Notes under the pieces: generated by a model | The model's input: only the letters and a program-made list of their open reading frames with translations | What the model was told of the DNA's origin: nothing | Database searches by the model: none | Made by a program: the position numbers and the translations under genes | Shown here: positions 14,573 through 28,262 of the stretch, in pieces | How positions within the stretch are numbered: the stretch's first letter is position 1 | Layout of the letters: each line of letters starts with the position of its first letter | DNA from: Amblyornis subalaris | Lineage: Eukaryota > Chordata > Aves > Passeriformes > Ptilonorhynchidae | Assembly: GCA_018881555.1 (NCBI GenBank) | Contig: JACAXG010000107.1 | Coordinates: 2,287,158-2,351,157, forward strand | Length of the DNA: 64,000 bases | Direction: 5' to 3'

Positions 14573-15687
14573 CTACTGGGCTGCTGGCATCTTCTGCCTG
14601 AGGCTGTAATAAGTTCAGGTTTATGCACTATCTTCTGTTCTAAAATAAAGCACACGCATTGATTGATCAAATACAAATTAAATGCAAATGATTTCACAGC
14701 TGTAGCCTTTCCAGACCATGTGCCACCATGCTACAACACTGCCATAGTCGAGTTAAAGCTGATATTCCATTCACACTGGCAATTTTCCACTAACAACAAA
14801 CCCAAGTCTAGTAGATGCAACATTTCAAAACGCATGTAAACTATTTAGATGAATTCTTTTTATTGACAATCCCAGGGGAATGGAGAGAAAATGATTTGTT
14901 TTACCCTCAGAGCTCAAAGCTCTCTTGGGAGGTAATTCAATTGAAATTTCACATTCAGTCTAGCCAGGCAGTGATAAACAGATGCTTAAATTAGCTGCAT
15001 TACACCATAATCAAATATCTTAAGACAGGGGAAAAGTTTCCAATAAACAATGGGGGTGGAGGGAGCTTCCCAGTATTTTTAGAAGGAATGTTTTTCATAC
15101 CTCTCTGAAGCTCCTGCAGCAGCCCCACTCCTACAGCCGCAGGGACAATGCAGGGAATAAACACACAAACACAAACCCAAACACAACTGGCATTTCCCTG
15201 AGATCTCAGGCAGATTAGGCAACCTGCACCCCCAGCACTTCCTTTACCTACTACACTTAGAGAGACGATTTCTATTCTGATGTCCTGCTACCCAGCACTA
15301 CCCCTTCTCCAGTTCTACAAAAATGTTGCTCTTGTTTTCACTTAAACAAACTGTTGTATAAAACCCCCTCACACAAAGGAGGCAGAAGAAGTAANCAGAC
15401 CGGTGCTGCCGTTCAGCATTTGCTGCTCAGATCCAAACCCTCCCTATGGCCCAAATGGCATTGAGTATCTCCATCCCCTGCTCTCAACATCTGAGCCACT
15501 TCCTCTCCCGCTCCTTCTTTGTCCTTCCCTACTCTGCTAAGATAAAAGGCAGCAAGAAGCAGAAAATCCATGTTTTGTTCCTGCTCCAACTGTTGGAAAG
15601 AAGAAATTTCTCCAGAAATAACTAAATGCTTTATCCACGCAGGAGGGATCGCCCTGTTATTCCTCAGAAATCCCTGGAAGGGAANGA

Positions 15688-15842
15688 ATGGTGGTGGAGT
15701 CACTGTCCCTGGAGATGTTTAAGGAAAGACTGGACACGGCAATCAGTGCCAAGGTCTGGTTGACAAGGTGGTGTTCAGTCATGGGTTGGACTCCATGATC
15801 TCAGAGGTCTTTTCCAACCTAATTCATTCTGTGNTTCTGTNA
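15688..15842 (+). mobile_element. CR1 LINE fragment, 3' end
   Basis: The segment GTCACTGTCCCTGGAGATGT, GGTTGGACTCCATGATCTCA and TTTTCCAACCTAATTCATTC ending TGTGNTTCTGT matches the terminal ~150 bp of a CR1 element in plus orientation. It is diverged and 5'-truncated. Confidence 0.88.
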
Positions 15843-17276
15843 ATGGTCTGTGAGAATATTAAAAATATAAGCCATATAAAGTTCTCCCAACCAAATTTCC
15901 TAATTCAAGAAGCTAAGGGAAATAACAGAGGGAAAGAAAAAAAACATATAAGGAGTCTTCTACATTTTCCCACTTTTTTTAAAAAAAAGGAGTATTTTGC
16001 ATTTCTATCTAGACTTTATGTGCAGGTCCTTGAGACTGCATTAGTGATGCTGGATGTCACTGCACTTTCCAATCCTCATAGTTCTCAATGTAACGTGCTT
16101 TAAGCACATCCAGAAGTTTCAAAAATCAAGACGAACAAAACAATCAAGATGTTCCAATAATCAAGATTTAATCCCTGAGGAGTTTTCAGTTCTGGGGTTT
16201 GGTGCTCGCTCAGTGTCGCTGCAGACCCACAGTCACCCCTTGGCATCCAAAACAAACAAAATACCCTGAAACAGAGGGTCAGGTTAGCAGAGGTCAGGCT
16301 TCCAAACACTGTGTGTTTTAAGGGTTGTTGTTTGGCTTCTTTTGAAGTTCACTGTCACTTTTCCTCATCAGTAAGTGCTCCTCAGCCTGCCCTGCCAGAG
16401 GTGCACACAGGCAATATCAGAAGGGAAAATACGATTTAAAATTCCAAACACCCTGGACTCCATACAAAGCAAGCAGATGAGAAAACTACAGCCTGTTATA
16501 CTGAAGGTTGAAATAAATGTTATAATGATTCCTCCGGCTTAAAAAAACAACCCCACAATACTGATTGCAAATTCAATCTGGTTCAATCACCCTCTGCATC
16601 ATCACAACTGTAAAATCCAAAGCGTAAATGGCTCCTTGGGTTTGTAATACTCAAAATCCGAAGCCCCTATCTCACAAAATTCTGATTTTTTTATNGGTCT
16701 TCTTGTCTAATTTAAGTTTTAAGTAAACCCAAACAGCAGTACAGGAAGAAATTCTTAAAAAGACAATTTTTCTGTCCTCCAGGTCAGCTACCACCCAAGT
16801 TTTTCAAGTGCCTTTTTGAACCAAGGATGTGTGTAGTAAATGAATGCTGTAAAAGAACCATTCCTACAAAGNCTAGATCGTATTTTAAAGCAGTATGGAG
16901 CACCACAATCTGAAAAATGAGGCTAAGACCTGGCAGTTACTTGGAGAAAGCTGATTTGAACACTAAGTGAGCACCAAAAATGTGTTTCCTGGATCAAATA
17001 AAAAGCGAAATGTTGTATCAAGTTTTTTAGTCCGTGATAAAAACAAGCTACACATCACACACTAGCAACACTTATAGCAAGATAAACCTGGCATGCCTAA
17101 ACATCTCTCTCTTTAAATGGCATTACTTCCATCACAACAGCTCAGGAGAAGTTGTCAGCACCGTGAAACAGGGAGGTAAAAGCTCCTTCTGCCCGGAGAA
17201 GGCAAATCCAGCGGATGACAAGTATCCCTCTTCTCTTTCGTGCCAAACGCACCAGGAAGGAGCTGCCTGGAAAACT

Positions 17277-17292
17277 CAGCAGCAGCAGCAGC
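17277..17292. repeat. (CAG)5 microsatellite
   Basis: Five perfect CAG units within non-coding DNA. Confidence 0.85.
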
Positions 17293-18782
17293 ACGGGGAG
17301 CACCAGTTCACAGGAAAAGCTTGATAGACTTCACAACAGCCCTAATGCTGCAGTTCAAGTTCGCCTGACCCCCAGGTTACCACCACACTGCAGGCAATGC
17401 CGGGGGCGTCTCGCACTGAAACCCAATGCATCAAAGCTGTCGAGTTTCTTCTTTTTAGGGGATAGCTGAGTTTCCAACTTTTTTTTACTTACAGGGTTAA
17501 GAATGTACAGTAATTGCAGATTAAAAAGCAGCAAGGAAAGGGTCTTGAATCTCTCCTTCATGTCTTACATCTTTGCTTTCANAAACTAGACAGACTCATC
17601 TCCTAAAAAAAACAGTAATAAAACCCCCTAAACTCACAGCTTTCAGGCACCCAATGCTTTTTAGTGCTAATATTTCCAAATAGAATTCATGGCTTTAAAA
17701 GGCTCCATGAATTAGAATAATGCCATGAAATCAGTAATTTAAATAAAGTAATATTTTAATTGATTCTGACATTCAGAGACATTTCTTAGCATTGCCACCT
17801 CTTTGTGACCTTTCACCCCAACTGGGTTTCGCTCTGATGACGGGGACCAGCCACTTATTGCTGTCTTTGAAGTTATAAATGCACAGTAGCAAGATCTGCC
17901 CCCAAAGAAATAAGGGGGACATTTCCTACTAATCTTACAGAGAACAAGATTTGGCCATGGGAAATGTCATAAAAATTACTCAAAAATACTAAAGTAACAT
18001 ATACAAACACACGCAGCAAAAAGGCTGCAAAATCAGAGGCCACTTCAATTATGGTGGTTTCCCTTTATAGGAGGGTCAGGGGAAAAAAAATAGTAATAGG
18101 TGGCTGTTACACGACAATATAAAAGAGGGCAATAAAACAGGGCAGCTAATCAGACTTGCAAGGGCAGAACTCACTGCCCAAAGTTGTGACACAGGTATCT
18201 GGTTATCTTGCATGCTTACTTNAAAAAAAAAAAAAGGACAAAAGAAGAGCTGTCTAGGTAGAGGTACAAAGAAGATAAAGATAAATTAGGCATTTAATTC
18301 CCACAGACAATATAAAAATGCAACTTTAATTCACCCAATCCCAAAAGCGTACCACTAAATGCAGGAAATGTATTGTCAAAAAACTCTAAAGTTCCTTAAA
18401 AACTTGAGCACGATTTCAAATATTTAATAAGATCAGCCAAAGCTCTAATAAAAAGAAAATTTCTAGGTCCTTAGGATTCAGCAAGCCTTACAGAGAGAGG
18501 TAAGGGAAAACACTATTTTTTGGTGGGCTAGGATACTCTACAGTTGCCCTCCAAAGGACATTTCACACTGTTCTGCGATACACTTGGAATTTCCCCATCA
18601 CACAGAGGATAACAAACCAAATCCTCTATCAGGATACAGACCCAACATTACAACACCTGGATTTCTGCATTCTTAAAAGCAGTTAGAGATTTTTTGTTGT
18701 TCCAGCTCCTGCTGACTCCTGTTTTCANTTATGTTAATTACCAAATTCTGAAGAACTTGCTGGCTTCTGACTCATCCTTTAC

Positions 18783-18805
18783 CTCTTCCTCCTCCTNCTC
18801 CTCCA
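18783..18805. repeat. (CTC)n microsatellite
   Basis: Imperfect CTC/TCC run containing one N. Confidence 0.8.
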
Positions 18806-20009
18806 ACCTTCATGCAACACACCTTCTTTAGCGCTGTTCTAATGATTTATCATTTTTCTGATCAGCTCTCTGGAAAACACAGAGCTATCTCTAATCACAC
18901 ACAGCAGTATGAACATTTTAATTTAGTAGCCTGTATATACAATATTTCAAGTGGTTCAGGTCATAATCCAGTACCACCTTCAGCAGATTATTCCAAGAGC
19001 AAAATAACCCAACAGACAAATAATGTTTCCCCAGAGTGAATATATAAATATTTCCTGAATGCAGAACATTATTGGGAAATTGGACAACAGGGGCAAGAAT
19101 TCAAGCAACATGTATGAGAGTGTGGAGAATACAAATGTCTGTCTGACAATACCACGAAAGCAAATGAACACGTGAAATGTAAGAAGCTCCATGCAAAGCT
19201 TCACAATTCTCCTTTGCTCTCACTTAAAAATAAAGATTATTTTGAAAACTTTGGCTTTCTGTACTATCTGTTGTTTGTAAAATCAATTGTTTATGTAAGC
19301 AACACAAAGTTATAATCCTAAATCATTTATCTGCAGCCATTAGAGTATTTTTATAAACTTATTATTATTTACAGTTCTATTTGAGTTTTCTTAAACTTCA
19401 NTTTCCGAAGCTGTGCAACATACATTTCAAATCAAGCACGCTTAGTTTCATGTCAATTAAATATAAGCAGTCCTGAAATGAATAGCTGAGCACAGAAACN
19501 CCTTTACTCCTACTACACTATGACTGATGTAACCACTGCTGAATGAAGAGGAAAGTTTCTCACCCCATCACATTTCTACCTTGTTTCTCCCTGTTTTTTA
19601 ATTTTAGAGTATCACGAGTTGTCCTGTCTATTCAAGCAATATCAACACATTCATTTTCACAAATTTGTGACCCAAACAGGCACTTGAACAATCCTACTTT
19701 ATATTTCTTTTACCTGAAACTGCTACCCGCATGCTTTTGAAACACAAGATTAAAAACAACCGTAAAAGAGAAAAAAATACAATGCAATATATTTGTATAT
19801 CCCATCCACATGACAACGTACCTCCTTTGTCTAATCGACTCCCGGGGAAAAAAAAGGAGGTCAGGAGGTGAGATCTGAAGAGAGGATGGAGCTCAGTGGG
19901 ACAGAGGAGAGCAGAAAGCTCCCCAGACCCAGGCAACACAAGTGAGATACTGTGGAAGCACAGGAAGGGGAAAAGGAGAGACTAGAGGTCAGATCCTGGT
20001 GTTTTTGCA

Positions 20010-20178
20010 CATCAAACTCGCGCCAAGGCTGGTATTTTGCGCTCCCCGTTTCAGGCGGCAATCCCAGGACACCAGAGTCGAGGCTGGGATTTGAACAAGG
20101 CATGGGGCTGTGTTAGGGGAGCCGAGTATCTCGGGGGCTGCCCGAGCCTGGCCCTAAAGGGGTCCGCAGCCAGGGAGC
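20010..20178. promoter_or_regulatory. CpG-richer islet in intron 2 (candidate element)
   Basis: CpGs such as CTCGCGCCAAGG, GTTTCAGGCGGCAA and CTCGGGGGCTGCCCGAG cluster in about 170 bp within AT-rich intron. CTCGGGGGCTGCCCGAG includes a short inverted repeat. No exon is seen. A distal enhancer or minor promoter is possible but unproven. Confidence 0.3.
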
Positions 20179-20930
20179 AAAAAATCGACAAGAAATCAAA
20201 CAAGGACGAGACTGGAGAAAATGAAACACAAGAGCAGTTTGGCTCCTGCTTTCTGGCCTCATAAATCCTTAGTAGCAGAAGAGAAGTCGGATGGAACATA
20301 GCATAAATAAAGCAGGAGGTGAGTTTTAACCATTTTTCAGGGCAGGGAGAAGGAAAGCTAAACAGACTGCACCTCTCCACCCTCATTGAGATGCAAACCA
20401 CACAAAGGCGAAAAACTCATCTTGATGCACTGGTAGTTACGCATGTAAATTCCAGCNCAGGGAGCAAGATAAGCCCAAAGAATGCAGTTTCTCTCACCAG
20501 AAAGATTCAGCTTTGTGTATAATGCTGTAGTCTAACTACTGTAACCATCAGGACAACTCTGTTTAATATCAATAAAGTGAGCAATGTGTTCGCCTCATGC
20601 TAAACGAGCTGAAAACCCAGAGCAACCAATTCCCACAACCTAGAAACACCCATACGTGAAACAGCATCCAACTTTGCTCTGATACAAAAAACCCCTTCTT
20701 TCCACTTCAGGCTCTTCTTTCTTAACCGGAGCAGAGAGGCAGAGAGGAGTCTGAAATGAGAGCCCACCTGTGCAGCGCAACGTGAACCTCAGTCTCTTCT
20801 CCTAGCGGAAAATAAAGTTTTATTTTAATAAGACAGGCCTGTGACGTGCCCTTGTAGGAGCCCTGCACGATACCACTGACAATACTACTTGGCAACCTCT
20901 TTCTCTTCTCTCTGCCTCATCTCTGGCTAA

Positions 20931-20945
20931 TTTTTTTTTTTTTTT
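20931..20945. repeat. Poly-T run
   Basis: Fifteen consecutive T. Confidence 0.85.
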
Positions 20946-20989
20946 AGTTATTTTGGCAGCTGCAGAACTCACAAATCTGCACGCTGCAG

Positions 20990-21330
20990 AACACTAGTTC
21001 AGTTATCTAGATGCGAAATTTTTTTTATTTTAATCATTAACAGCAATTATGAAGCGTTGCTTTTGAAAGGCCATAATTAGGGATGACAGACAAACAGTGG
21101 ATGTGGCAGGAAAAGATAGTACCAGTTCTTTGATAGTACAAAGCAAACCACCAAGGCAGCGTGATAGTACTAGTTTCATTCCTTTTGGAGTTCATCAGTT
21201 GCGAGCGATTGAATTCTGCCTCGTGACTGATAAATGCATATTTTGATTTGTTTCCCCTTGAAAGCCAAGTACTCTTTTATTGGCAGGCTGATTAAAGTGG
21301 AATTAAAATGTTCTCTAAGGAAAGAGGTGA
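20990..21330. promoter_or_regulatory. TAAT-rich complex segment (candidate conserved non-coding element)
   Basis: The segment has several homeobox-type cores (TTAATCATTAA, AGCAATTATGAAG, CATAATTAGG) and complex, non-repetitive AT-rich sequence such as CCTCGTGACTGATAAATGCA. That texture is typical of vertebrate conserved non-coding elements. Conservation itself cannot be seen from one sequence. Confidence 0.25.
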
Positions 21331-23639
21331 AAACTTGTCACCTTTTCTGCAATGCTCTTTTTTCCCCCCCTTAGTAGATAAGGGTTTTTCAGAGTCACAG
21401 ACACCGGATACTTGGGGGTAAATTAACCAAACTAGTCATGTTTTAAAAGGACAATTGTTCTATTTTTAAAGCTGTCATTTTCTGAATATTTGATTAGGGC
21501 TGCGTTGCAAAAGATAACTTTTGCAAACAGTCTGCTCTCCCCCACCCCCACCCCTTATTAATTTTACATTAGATTTCCACTCTGTTCCAGCAAAGCCCGT
21601 GGTGACTCCCTGCTCCGCAGAGGCTCCCTTCCTACAGCGATCTCTGCAGGATTTCGGCACGGCAGAGTTCGGCTACATCACCAAACAGGCAGCCAGAAAC
21701 CTCAGGCCCTGAGCTGAAGTGCAGCTAAGCTCGAAAGAAATACAAATATTTAAAGACAGTGCAGAGAACCAATAAAAAGCAGGAAAAAAAATAATTCTAC
21801 GAAGCATTTACACGACATAAAGCTACCAGCCCGAAATAAATGTGACCCTCGTGAATTTGCTATACCAGAAGTTTATGCNTCCCTCAATTTAAAATTTTCA
21901 AATAAAGAGACTAAGTACAAAGCCCTGGAGAGAAAAATTGTAGAAAGTAATACAGTTATGAGAGCAACAGCAGCCATTGCGAGTGATATTGTTATTCTCC
22001 ATCAAGGAAGCAATAACTTTGATGAATAATCCCCTTAATGAACACCAAGATGGGGTTCTGCCTCCCTAATTAAATTAAATTAAAAGTGTCAGGTATCAAA
22101 CCTCCGTGGTAAAGACGAAGAGAAGCTACACAGCAGCTTCCCAACACGGTATTATCAATCCTTATTTTGAATTTCAAAGTATTAACAATAAAAATAAGCA
22201 ATCTCTGGGTGCTCTGGAGCCAGGAGTGGCAGAAAACAGACCTATGAAAGATGACAAATTAATAAAAGACCCAAAAGTAGGTGACTGTGATAAAGGTGGA
22301 AACTTTCTCCTTAACTTAGCCCTTACCATGGTTGTGTCGTGTGGCTTAAAAGATCAACTACAGAAAACAGAGACAGCAAAATGAGTTCAAGCAAGCCATG
22401 GAGTCTTATCAACAAATTATCTTTACCAGATAGAAGGCAGATCTTCATTATTACTTTAGCAGGATTTTTTGTGGGTTNATTTTCTTACTCTCTATCTGAT
22501 GCAACAGAAAAATACAAAGCCTGAAGGAAAATAATCCCTATAATTTGCATTTTTAAATGCCCCTACATAAAATACATATTTAAGTAGATACATCATAATG
22601 GCTAGAATTATTAAGTTACATAAGTATTTAGAGAGATTATNAAATACTTATTGATTTAACTGCATAAATATGTACCTAGGGAAATTTATATCACAAATGA
22701 AACTGGCCAAAGCCACTCTGTCAAAGCCAAAACAAAGACAATTATCTTGTCAATAAAAAATGGAAGGTAAAATTCCAAAAAAACCCCTATTAGTGTGCTG
22801 AAAATAGAGCAATTTTATAATCCTAACAGGTAACTTGGGGACAAGCCTCATCAGTCCCTATACAGACACCCAAGTGAATGGAAAGTAAATACTTATTTTC
22901 ATGGTTTTCTAAGAATCTGTTAGGACTTGGGGGAGGAGGAATGTAAAGCTTTACCCCGTCAAAAGACATAAAGTTGTACAATTTTTTATTTTCAAAAGTA
23001 CCTAACTGTATAACTACATAGGCCCTGTTATAAACAACCATTTCAGGCATCCTCACTCCACTGACAGAGTCTTCCAAGCTTTAAAAATTCATTAGGATCT
23101 TGGCAATAAATATTGCCAATGTATTTTACTGTAACTGTATCGATCCTAATGCACTTGACTTATCTATAGAGATAAAACTTATCTTGACCTTGTCGAATAC
23201 AAACAGTCTGGACTAAAAACCTGCGATAGCCTCTCGTGGGGAAAACATACAACAGATAACAGCTACAGGGATGATACAGGAGCAGAACACCAGTATTAAT
23301 GTTTCAGACAAAACAGAAATTTGCCTGAATATTACCCTACCGAGCTGATGTAAGGAGACACTAATAAATAGGAAACAACATGAAAGAAAGCTGTAAAAAA
23401 CAAATATGTGCATTTAATTAGAGTCTTCTTGGGCACTGTATTAGTCCCCTTAGAAAGTACATAACACAGATGGTTACAACCCCCTGCATGGCAATATTAN
23501 TGAGCATGCTTTTCTTTTGGAGGCAATCGCCTCTCTTTTTGAAAGTCAAAACCAGTTGCCTTGCGCTGCACTAAGAAGGAACCCAAGGAACTTNTCCCTT
23601 TGTTATTTAAAGTTGCTGTTTCCAGCTGCAATCCCAGCN

Positions 23640-23888
23640 GTGGCTGCAGACAGCGGCATTGGCCTTGAGACATGAACCCTGCTGCAGGCAGGGACAGACC
23701 TTGCACCGCCATCCCTACGGACTCAACAACACCAGCAAGGCACAGAGCCCGCAGCAGGATCAGGATCAGGCTCCAATCCCGGGATTTCCCCTGGAAGCAA
23801 AGAGCCGTGCGGACCCACACCGAACGCTTTCGTTTCCAACTCCTTGGCGCTCCTTTCCTCGCAATCCGCCTGCCTTCAGCCGCCGATA
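23640..23888. promoter_or_regulatory. CpG-richer islet in intron 2 (candidate element)
   Basis: About 250 bp with CpGs in CACCGCCATCC, GAGCCGTGCGGACC, CACCGAACGCTTTCG and CAGCCGCCGATAAC, and a tandem CAGGATCAGGAT. It stands out from AT-rich neighbours. Overlapping frames on both strands have no recognisable product. Confidence 0.3.
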
Positions 23889-25300
23889 ACTTAATTAACA
23901 TTTTCAAGTAGAGAAAGAAAAAAATATTCCCCNCTATTTCTAAGGCAACAGAGATTTTTGGAGAAGATGTCTTCTGTGGTTGATTCTGAAATTAATGCAG
24001 GAGTATCCTGCCAGTCGGCAGCACAGCGTATCCCTCCATCTCCAACGCAAACTTCTCNAGGTTGTTCCTGTAACTCAACCAGCTACGGACAAAGAGTCAC
24101 TTTCTGAAAGGAGACTACAGAGTGTTTTTTGCAATTAATGCTCTATGTATTTGCCAATTTCAAAGCCAAACACATCAGAGTATTAATAGACTTCCATCTT
24201 CCAAATATCTCCCCTTAACAAGCAGTACGAGCAGTTTAATGTAATGTCAGTGTTAACTACTCCAGTACCTCAGAAAATTATTTCTTTCTGACACAATGTT
24301 TTGTAGCTGGTCTTCATAAATTATAAAAAAATTAGGATGTTTACAGGAATTTGGACAGGGGAACTATTTCTAGGTCACAGTAATTACTTTGCATTTGCAA
24401 TTAATGAAAAATAACCATGCCTGATCATTCTAATTAATATTTCAATATGGTAAACAGCACCCATACAGGACAAGTTCTTGCAAAGATACAGAGGAAAACA
24501 ATTTAAAGAAGAAAACAAAATCTGCCAAATAAAATCAATAGGTTTCACACATAGTTAAATATTATGTTTCATATATATTTTTGACAAACTGCAAGTAATG
24601 ACAATTAAAAAATAGTATAATACACATTTGGATACAAATGTAAAATTATTGTGGCACATTAACTCTGCTCTCTCTCGAGCCACGAGCAGGAATTTTAAAG
24701 GTTTCCTATTTACTCTGAGCAACTAAATGAAACTAACTCCATAGTTTTCTATTTCCACCTTTAAATATTGCTTAGCTTTGGGAGATAGCAATAAAACTTT
24801 CTACCTTTTGATAGGCAACAGTATTTTGCATTGACTGAAGGCAAATAGAGACAAAAATAATACTATCCACAGCAGTGGCACAAAGAATAAGGCTCCATTG
24901 CTAATTATACAGGGAACTGAATTTAATTACATGGAGAACATTAAACACTTTCCAAACAGAAAAAAAAATCAAGAAAAGCTGGAGATGAGCCTTTCAAGTG
25001 CCTTTAATGCTCCAACAGTGCCCTCTGCCGAGGCTCCCAAATAGTGCTGGCTTGGTGCTCCAGCACCGAACGCCACACACAACCAGGCATCGCTACTTTG
25101 GGATTGTTTCTGCCTAAAATCAGGCACCTCACAAAACCCCAATTAAGCCAACTTTCTGCAGGATGAATATGTCACATATCCAGTGCAGCACTGCANTGAG
25201 AGTGTATTCTGCAATGAGATAGCAAACTAATAATTTCAAAGACAGCTGTAGTTCAAAGACATCCAAAACCAACATGTGAGGTCTGAATCGCTTCGGTCTC

Positions 25301-25340
25301 ACTCACAATCTACACTCACAATCCACACTCACAATCCACA
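25301..25340. repeat. 13-bp tandem repeat, three units
   Basis: Three adjacent copies of ACTCACAATCCAC start at 25,301, 25,314 and 25,327; the first has CTAC in place of CCAC. A partial fourth copy may follow. Confidence 0.85.
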
Positions 25341-27010
25341 TCTAATGAGGATATTCCCAAAAATTAATCTGTTTAAGATCCAGTACTAAAGCACTGCTAT
25401 TCTTAAGATCCAACTTAATTTCCTTTTGCATTCGGACAGATACAATTAGGTGATACCAGAAACACCTTTGAAAGCAAANAGACTCCAAAGTAAAGCAAAT
25501 AAAAAAATCTGTTTCAGTATTGAATACATTTTAGTATGAATTTTTTCAGAATGGTAACTATATCCCAAAATACTGCTGTCTGGCTCCTGACAACAAACTG
25601 GCCAACTAAATGTCATCCTAAGCACCGAGGAAAGACTGGACGATGCGTTTCAGGACTTCAGTTTCAGATGGCCAAGTGAAAAAGGGAAAGGGGAAGGAGA
25701 AACGGGAGGCAAAGGATCTTAGCACGACTGAAAAGCGTAGCNTAGAAATTCCTGACAGCTCCCTCACCGTTCCGTTTTCCTAAAGAAAACACAGTTGTTT
25801 TTTTCTTAAATCACCCCTTGGCCTTCCTACCTTAATCTGGGAGAATAAAAAGAGCAAAGACCTATTTGCTTCCACTTTAATGTGTTTTTTTTTATTTGAC
25901 CAAAGTTTTAAGGATTTTCACTAATACAAATGAACNACATTTTTGAAAGTCTGAGCCTTGCCTTTTCCCCAAATTCACAAGTTATTCAATAGCTCTAATG
26001 ATTAACTGGCAAATAGTTTATCACCTAAAAAAAACTACAGCCACAAGCACCTAGATATTTCAGATTAGANTGTAGCCGTAGAATTTAGATAATTTCATGG
26101 CTGCAGGAAGCAGACGATGCCAAAAGGGCCATGAATTGTACGAGCCTGTTTCATACCAGCAGCTCCCTGAAACTCGGCTCCTCTGCACGGCAGACTCGGT
26201 GCTCTCCGAGTACTCAGAGGAGCAAAGGGGAACACAGACTCAGTTAAAACTCACATCTTTCCACCTCAGTGACACCTTTCATAAAACCGGGGNGATCTTC
26301 CTCCTTTCATTTTAAAATCAGAAATTAAAAAAACCTCCCCTATTCTTGAGGCATCTTAAATTTACGTGGTTTAAAACAACGGCGAGCGTTCAGTGTAAAA
26401 CCCAAACGCAGGCTGGCAGTCCTGAGGTGAGGTTTTTTTGCACATACTGCAGATTGCAGCAACTTTTCCACCACCTCACGAGCCCCATTGGGAGGTGGCA
26501 AAGTATCAGACCCTCATCCAGCTGGTGATGCTGGAGAACGGGAGCGGGATGCTCGCTCAGCCGTTGGTANGGACACCGATCTCCACAATCTTTATCGAGC
26601 ACGACGGCTCGAAATCAGGAGGTTAAAACTGAATGTAAACATTCAGGGTTGAGAGTACCTAAAGGTGCTGCTAATGTCAAAGAAATATGAGTTCTTGGCA
26701 ATCCCGACAGCCTTTTTATTTACTNCACACTGTGACAAACCCTGGGCTTCCTCCATCCAGCTCTGGCCTCTGTTTCATGTCAGCAAAGCTGGAATATTTC
26801 GTTTAACTGGGTTGAAAAATTAGCTGCTTAAACACAGTAGTATAGAAAAGGCCGAGATCAAAAGTGTGTCTTTTTCAGGAGTCAGGCATCCCTCATCACA
26901 CACCACTTCAATTTCAAAACTGTGTTGTGAGCCTAATTTTTATAAATCTCTCTTACTCCCCTCAAGAGAGACCACTGCACAGAGGCAGCAGGTGAGCCTC
27001 CACTCACTTT

Positions 27011-27082
27011 GTATATTTAAATATATATAAGAATATATACTTACATATATATACTTATGTATCAGTATGTATACTTATAGTA
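27011..27082. repeat. AT-rich microsatellite
   Basis: Degenerate TATA/TACTTA repeats over about 70 bp. Confidence 0.8.
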
Positions 27083-28244
27083 ATAAACACCAAAGGTTAA
27101 ATGGAGGTGATAAAATTACTTGAAGCCACATCAGTGCAGTAACAACAATAAAAAAGCACATATTAATAACGCAATATCAAGGATGTGCAATATTGCCGTA
27201 AGTTCAAGCAAGACAAAAACATTTAACGACTTGCTTACTCAAAATACAATGCAAATGATGGAAGATTTACTGCTGCTGTTGGATCCTTAAGGTCCATTTT
27301 CTGCCTGTTTAAATCTGTAGCCTTAAAGCAATATCCTGTAGGTGGCTTAGGTTTGGCTTTCTAAAAGGAATGTTAATTTTACAGGACAGTTGTACAATCT
27401 AAAATCTCAATCCGTTGCCTTCCAGTTGTTTTAGACAGGTAGTGCCAGGAGTGATTACCTGCACTAAGTTATTCCTTTTCATTCCCCAAAGGGAGACTTT
27501 TAAATTCAGTGTCTATTTCTAAGAAAATCCAACACATTGTGATTCACAGAAGTTCTCCGGCATAAGTTCATCTCCTTGTCAACAAAACTTCAGAGATGAT
27601 TGCACCACCTTCTGAATAATCACAATAACAAAGAATTGTGAGAGGTTTGACAGTTCAGGGTGCAAAATGCCACAGAGATCCAGCAGGCAATAAAGGCAAA
27701 AAGCATTTTCTTCCTCTAAGTGTTAAATTGATGATTTTTTTAAGCAACATGGAAGCTAAAAGTGGGAAGATCTGTCCACCTTCTTTCCCTGCAGAGTTTA
27801 AGTAGGTCAGCGTAATCAAAACAACAAACAAATAATCAATTTACTACAGATCTCTCTGTTCACTCATCTGAAAATCCAGATTTTCAAGAATTCTCAATCC
27901 AGATGCCACAGGACACATCAGCACCCAAATTAATTTGCCACCTGGGCTCTCAGGCACTGAGAGCTTCCTAGAGTTTCCCCTGATCTTTGAGGTCCATCTC
28001 GGAAGACACAAGGCTCTCAGCTTTCTCCCTTCCTCAATACCTGCTGCCACTCATTCCAATAAGGAGAAAAGGAATTCTGCAGCGAGCAGAGGGGAGAAAA
28101 TGGGAAGCAGAGTGGGGCAGGTGTGCCTGGCACCTCCCAACAGTCAGTGCTGCCCATACAAACTGGAAAGCTGTCTGCAAATTCAAGTTATTTATAGAAT
28201 GAGGGAGTCCGTTTCAGGAACATTTTTTTTCTTTTTGAACCAAC

Positions 28245-28262
28245 AAACATTTTTTTTTTTTT
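28245..28262. repeat. Poly-T run
   Basis: A homopolymer T run preceded by another short T run about 25 bp upstream. Confidence 0.8.

Noticed and set aside
14225..14662. Plus-strand 145-codon frame
   Set aside because: Most of it is a CR1 3' region, which is non-coding in CR1 elements; the frame is fortuitous.
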